Source of the DNA: Cafeteria roenbergensis
Taxonomy: Eukaryota; Sar; Bigyra; Bicosoecida; Cafeteriaceae
DNA: 64,000 nt
NCBI GenBank assembly: GCA_008330645.1
Contig: VLTN01000024.1
Span: forward strand, 248,001 to 312,000
Direction: 5' to 3'
Of the stretch, positions 60,024-64,000 are shown one piece after another. A program made the translations under genes and the position numbers. The notes under the pieces were generated by a model. It made no database searches. It was given only the letters and a program-made list of their open reading frames with translations, and was not told the origin of the DNA. Position 1 is the stretch's first letter. Every line of letters starts with the position of its first letter.

Positions 60024-63000
60024 TCACCCGAGCCCCGCGAACGGGTCGTCCGGGTCGTCAGACACACCCATGCCTGCAGGCACCGGTGTTGCCGCGGCGG
60101 ACGCGACCGTGGCCGCTTGCGTGGGCGCGGGCGCTGCTGGCTCCGCGGGGCTTCCGAACAGTCCCGCCAGATCCGCCTCTCCCGCCGCAGGCTTGGCTGC
60201 CTTGCGCGAGGCCGCCGCGGCCGGTGGCGCGCCCCGCTTCCTCACGTCTGTCTGCGTCGCGCCGGGCAGTCCGAACCAGTTTCCAGTGGGAGCCTTCTTC
60301 TCGCCTGGAGCGGAGGCGCCATCTCCAGACAAATCCGCGGCGAAGCTGTCGTCCTCACGCAGCGCGGCCGCGCCGGCGCCGGCCACGTCCGCAAACGCGT
60401 CAGCGGCCGCGGAGCCCGCGCCCAGGAAGTCGTCCACCGCTGGGGTTGTGGGCTCTGCCGCCTCCCCTCCGCCCGCCTGCGCGGCCAACCGCGCGCGGCG
60501 CGCCTCCGCCTCGGCAGCCGCGCTCGCGTTGGCGGCCGCATCTCGAATCCGCTCCGCGTCCGACGGCGCAAGCACGCGCGGCCCGTCCGCCTCCGTCGTC
60601 GCCTGCCGCGTGAGGGCAAGGAGGAGCGCCAGGGACGCCGCCGGCGGGGGCGCCGCGCCGCCCAGGGCGAGCGACAGCTCCGTGAGGTACTGGGGCCCGC
60701 CCAGGGAGACCACTCGGTCGCGCCACGGCTGGGGCAGCGAGAGGAACGCCGCCCGCGTGGCTGCCGGGAGCGCGTCCAGGGGAACCGCCGAGCTTGCTCC
60801 AGCGGCGAGCTGCTTCTCGCTGTCCGCCTCGGCCTTGGCGGCGTCAAAGTATGTCAGCACCAGCGGGGACGCGCTCATCACGCCCCCGTCGCCTACACGG
60901 GCGCCGAAGAGGTGCGTGGCCGGGATGTCCAGCTTGAACGCGAAGCCAAGCAGCGAAGCGAAGTACACCACGCGACGCGGGGTCACAACCAGCCGGCCCG
61001 AGCGGGACGACGTGGACGCCGTGACGCCAGCCAGCACTGCCTCGCCGCGCACGCCGAACGTGTCCCGAAGCAGGCGGTAGTCTGCCGCGCGCTCCGCGGC
61101 CAGGGCTGCCGTCCTTTCGTCAACGCCGGAGCTCGCTGCAGAGGTGCCCATCGCCAGAACAAGCATGCCCGTGTCCTGGCCGTCGTTCACGGCCGCCTGC
61201 AGCGCGCGAATCACCGCGACGACCGACTCGAGCGCGGCGGCCCTCCTGAGCGCACAGTGGCGCAGCCGGGCCGCCAGCTGGGAGCGCTCCTCCCTTGCCC
61301 AGCGCCGCAGCTCCCTCGCCACAGTGCACGCCAGCGAGGCGCCGCTGATGCGAGCCTTGGTGAGGGCCCGGGCGTACACGTCAGCTGCGAGCTCCTCTGT
61401 CACCGTCAACCCGCCCGGCTCGTCCCCTGCAGGCGCCGACGCGCCGGAGGCAGCGCGGGCTCTCGCCGCCTCGCCCGTGGACGCTGCGCCCAGATCAGCG
61501 GCCGAGGTCACGTCCGTGCCACGCTCGGCCGACTCCAGCTTGCGAAGCAGCGCCTCGGACGCTGTGGCCGCGGCATCGGCCTGGCCGTCCGCGGCGTCGA
61601 GCGCGGCCTCCACGACCGGCATCACCATGGCGGCGCCAGGGGCGGCCGAGGCGCGGTCCGCTGCGGCTGCAGCCGCGCGAGCGTCGGGAGCGCTCCTCTG
61701 GGCCTCGATCACCGCGATCTCGTCGTCGAGGTCCATCTCAGGCAGCGAGGCAAGAGCGGGAGCCTGGGTCGAGGCTGGGGCGGCCACGCCCGCGCCCTTG
61801 AAGGCGGGCAGGAGCAGGCGGCGCAGCTGTGTCGCAATCCACTCGTCCCGACGGGCCGCGGCATCGGCGCATGCCACGCGCCGCAGCACGCGGTCCGCAC
61901 CTCCACGCTCGACGGCCTCGCGGATCGCTGCGCGCGCGGCGGCGCTCGGCTCAAGCAGCGGCGTTGCGGCGACGGCTGCGTCCTCGGGCGCTGGCTCTTC
62001 GCCCCGAGACGACGCCAGGTCGGCTTTGGACGACGACACCGCGTCGCGCCACGCTCCCTCGGCAAGCACGCAGCGGTCGGCGCCGGCGCCGGCAGCGGCC
62101 GCAGCCGCACCGGGCTGGGCAGCGGCAGCCGCCTCGCTGGCGCTAGCGTCGGCGGCTCCGCTGAGCTCCGCCGCAGTCAGCCGCACCGGGGCCCTGGCCG
62201 ACGCCACGAGGGCGATGGCAAGCTGGGCGGTTTCGTCGTCTACGCGGACGAGCGGGCGGCCGGTGGCGCCGGCGCGCAGCGACACCGCCGACGGGAAGCC
62301 GTCAGCTGCCCAGGAGGCGGCATCGAGCTGCGGCCGCCCGCTGACGTCCACCGGCACGGGGCGGGCAAGGCACGCACGCACGGCGGTCCAGGCAGGGAGG
62401 CCGAGGCCGCCGAGGCTGGTCACGCCGGCGGCGTCGACGACCGGCCACGCGGCCTCGTCCCCGCCCTTGGGGGCCGCGACGTGCTGCGGGACCGGGCCCG
62501 CCCGGCGCAGGCTGAAGCCGGGAAGCGGAGGCACGGCCGCAAAGGCGATGCCTGCGGCCGCCGAGAGGTCGCTGCTGGAGTCGCCCGCGGCGCCGTAGAC
62601 GTCGTCGCCGCCGCCTGCGCCAGAGCCGGGCGCGCCGAGCACCCTGCCGCCAGGCCTGGACTTGCGAAGCAGCGGCCCGAAGCTGCGCTCAGTGGCAGGG
62701 TCGTCCTCCTTGGCGTCCGAGGGCAGGAGGTAGCGTGCCGTCACAAGCAGGGCCACCGGCCGGCCGGCGGGGTCCACGCCCAGGAGCGCCGTGACGCTGT
62801 TCACGTAGGTGGTGAAGGTCCAGGACCGCGGCGCGGCCTCCGCCTCCGCGCGGTCGGCAGCCTCCCGCGCCTCGGCCTGCGAGTCGCTCACGACCCCGAG
62901 AGGGGCGGGCGCCTCGTCCTGGCGCCCGCTGCCCGCCCCGCCCCCTGGGATGGGCGTCACGGCGGGGACCTGCACGGGCAAGTCGTCCCCCGGCGGCAGC

Positions 63001-64000
63001 GCGTCGGCCCAGCTCCGGGCGAGCCGGAGCGCGGCCTCCGCCTTCGGGTCGGCCTTGCTCGCCCCGCCCGCCTGCGACGCCTTGGCGGCCAGCTCTGCCG
63101 TCTGGCCCACGGCTTCGAAGCGGCGCTGCATCTCCGACCAGGTGCCTGAGGGAACCAGAACGCGCTGCTGCATCACCAGCACGGCCCTGGCCGCGTTGGC
63201 GCCGGCATCCGCTCCAGCCCAGGCCTCGGCGGTCACGGCGAGGGACTGCGCCGCGGCGGCTTGGCGGAGGGCGCGGACCACGGCCAGCGGAGGCGTCTCC
63301 GGGCGGAGCGGGACCTCCCAGGCGCGCTTGGGCCCCACCACCGTGCGGCTGCGGTAGGGGAGGAGGCCAGCCGCGGTGCGGAGGGCGCCCCTGGATGCCG
63401 CGTCGCGCCGCCAGCCCTCCGCCGCCTTGGCGACGGCCGCGGCAGCCGCTGTGTCCTCCGTGCTTGCGCGCACTGCGGCCGTGAAGAGCAGCCCCGTTGC
63501 GCGGGTGGCCATGTCCGCCTGCGTGGGCGTGAGGGCCGTCCAGCAGTCGCGCACGAACTGCAGCCCGACCTCCCGAACGCTGGGCGCGGCCGCGCCGGCA
63601 GGGAGCAGTCGGCAGAGCCTGGGGGACGGGGACAGCGGAACGGGCATGCGCGCCACGCGGGCGCCCTTGCGCAGGCCCTCGTAGGCAGCGAGGTCTGCGG
63701 CGGCGGCGCCCGAGCGGGCGGCGGCCAGCTGCTTCACGTGCTCCGATTCGCGCGGCTTGTCCGCCCCGAACCCCGTCACCTCCCAGGCGTCGAGCTTGTC
63801 CATGGCGCCAGGGCCGCGCGTTACTTCCGCGCCCATGCGCGTGCCGGTGCGGATGCCGTCGCGGGCGAGGCCCTTGGCCGCGGTTTGCACCGCGAGCTCC
63901 ACAAAGTCGGACTTTTCCACGCAGCCCCGCACGTCCACCCGCTTCTTCTTCAGGTACGCCCGGACGAGCTTCAGCGGCCAGCCTCGCACTGTTGTCGGGA
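60024..64000 (-). CDS. GRAM-domain protein with SAP-like N-terminal motif (5' end beyond window)
   Basis: A minus-strand frame is open from the right edge to a stop at 60024, giving about 1,325 visible residues. No ATG is visible before the first motif, so the start lies outside the window. At the visible N-terminus, L-K-x-x-R-A-Y-L-K-K-K-R-V-D-V then G-C-V-E-K-S-D-F-V-E-L resembles the small SAP-like helix pair seen in ARMET/MANF-type and other eukaryotic proteins. The middle is Ala-rich and helical. A GRAM/PH-like strand set lies at about 61040-60860 (GRLVVTPRRVVYFASLLGF, then KLDIPATHL), a probable membrane-lipid module. The tail is disordered, with LAGLFGSP and an acidic end, DDPDDPFAGLG, that looks like DPF-type clathrin-adaptor ligands. 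A membrane-traffic role is inferred. Confidence 0.7.
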   Translation of the reverse strand, partial: PTTVRGWPLKLVRAYLKKKRVDVRGCVEKSDFVELAVQTAAKGLARDGIRTGTRMGAEVTRGPGAMDKLDAWEVTGFGADKPRESEHVKQLAAARSGAAAADLAAYEGLRKGARVARMPVPLSPSPRLCRLLPAGAAAPSVREVGLQFVRDCWTALTPTQADMATRATGLLFTAAVRASTEDTAAAAAVAKAAEGWRRDAASRGALRTAAGLLPYRSRTVVGPKRAWEVPLRPETPPLAVVRALRQAAAAQSLAVTAEAWAGADAGANAARAVLVMQQRVLVPSGTWSEMQRRFEAVGQTAELAAKASQAGGASKADPKAEAALRLARSWADALPPGDDLPVQVPAVTPIPGGGAGSGRQDEAPAPLGVVSDSQAEAREAADRAEAEAAPRSWTFTTYVNSVTALLGVDPAGRPVALLVTARYLLPSDAKEDDPATERSFGPLLRKSRPGGRVLGAPGSGAGGGDDVYGAAGDSSSDLSAAAGIAFAAVPPLPGFSLRRAGPVPQHVAAPKGGDEAAWPVVDAAGVTSLGGLGLPAWTAVRACLARPVPVDVSGRPQLDAASWAADGFPSAVSLRAGATGRPLVRVDDETAQLAIALVASARAPVRLTAAELSGAADASASEAAAAAQPGAAAAAAGAGADRCVLAEGAWRDAVSSSKADLASSRGEEPAPEDAAVAATPLLEPSAAARAAIREAVERGGADRVLRRVACADAAARRDEWIATQLRRLLLPAFKGAGVAAPASTQAPALASLPEMDLDDEIAVIEAQRSAPDARAAAAAADRASAAPGAAMVMPVVEAALDAADGQADAAATASEALLRKLESAERGTDVTSAADLGAASTGEAARARAASGASAPAGDEPGGLTVTEELAADVYARALTKARISGASLACTVARELRRWAREERSQLAARLRHCALRRAAALESVVAVIRALQAAVNDGQDTGMLVLAMGTSAASSGVDERTAALAAERAADYRLLRDTFGVRGEAVLAGVTASTSSRSGRLVVTPRRVVYFASLLGFAFKLDIPATHLFGARVGDGGVMSASPLVLTYFDAAKAEADSEKQLAAGASSAVPLDALPAATRAAFLSLPQPWRDRVVSLGGPQYLTELSLALGGAAPPPAASLALLLALTRQATTEADGPRVLAPSDAERIRDAAANASAAAEAEARRARLAAQAGGGEAAEPTTPAVDDFLGAGSAAADAFADVAGAGAAALREDDSFAADLSGDGASAPGEKKAPTGNWFGLPGATQTDVRKRGAPPAAAASRKAAKPAAGEADLAGLFGSPAEPAAPAPTQAATVASAAATPVPAGMGVSDDPDDPFAGLG

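Noticed and set aside
59949-63149. Plus-strand open frame of over 1,000 codons
   Set aside because: It is antisense to the GRAM-domain gene. Its translation is an Arg/Gly/Ala-rich mirror of the sense codons with no domain. GC bias makes such frames common.
1-64000. Transposons, virus-like elements, CRISPR arrays, tRNA or rRNA genes
   Set aside because: I read both strands for terminal repeats, integrase, transposase, polymerase or capsid motifs, spaced direct repeats and clover-leaf patterns and saw none. The tandem repeats present are short coding or microsatellite repeats.

Overview
The window is GC-rich, gene-dense nuclear DNA of a eukaryote. Evidence for a eukaryote is GT-AG introns, an ESCRT-I subunit, an ER-retrieval tail, a polycystin-like receptor, PH/WW/GRAM domains and a Hemingway-type (cilium-associated) motif. 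There are no operons and no sign of a plastid. The best guess is a compact-genome unicellular flagellate, possibly a heterotrophic protist such as a GC-rich stramenopile. This is inference: no rRNA or other lineage marker is present. High GC leaves long open frames on the antisense strand of nearly every gene, so gene calls rest on domain content, in-frame ATGs and phase-consistent splice junctions.

I call 17 protein genes. In order they are: a Hemingway-motif coiled-coil protein (-, runs off the left end); an NPF-repeat PH-domain protein (+); an APH/choline-kinase-like phosphotransferase (+); a fusion of a YggC-type P-loop kinase with a PfkB sugar kinase (+); a secreted Cys/His-rich protein ending in RDEL (-); a 4386-residue armadillo/ankyrin giant in one exon (+); an ankyrin protein built as one exon per repeat (-); a WW-PH-PH-PH protein (+); an ESCRT-I VPS37 with six PPAY repeats (-); an alpha/beta hydrolase (+); a Nudix hydrolase (-); a 71-residue single-pass membrane protein (+); a long-chain acyl-CoA synthetase (-); an RPAS-repeat disordered protein (-); a 4.3-kilo-residue polycystin-like adhesion receptor with a GPS cleavage motif (-); 6-phosphogluconolactonase (-); and a GRAM-domain protein cut by the right end (-).

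Most neighbours are divergent or convergent. Divergent starts are about 180-730 bp apart. Outside the ankyrin gene I place eleven introns, and every one opens with GTGAG. The ankyrin gene (26017-29169) is the outlier: eleven 33-codon repeats, each on its own phase-0 exon, with mostly GTC/GTA/GTT donors. It lies beside a 13-kb intronless ankyrin gene.

Functional themes are membrane traffic and endocytosis (NPF-PH, VPS37, WW-PH, GRAM/DPF), cell surface or cilium (polycystin-like, Hemingway motif, RPAS protein) and metabolism (sugar kinases, 6PGL, acyl-CoA synthetase, Nudix). I saw no transposon, virus-like element, CRISPR array, tRNA or rRNA gene.
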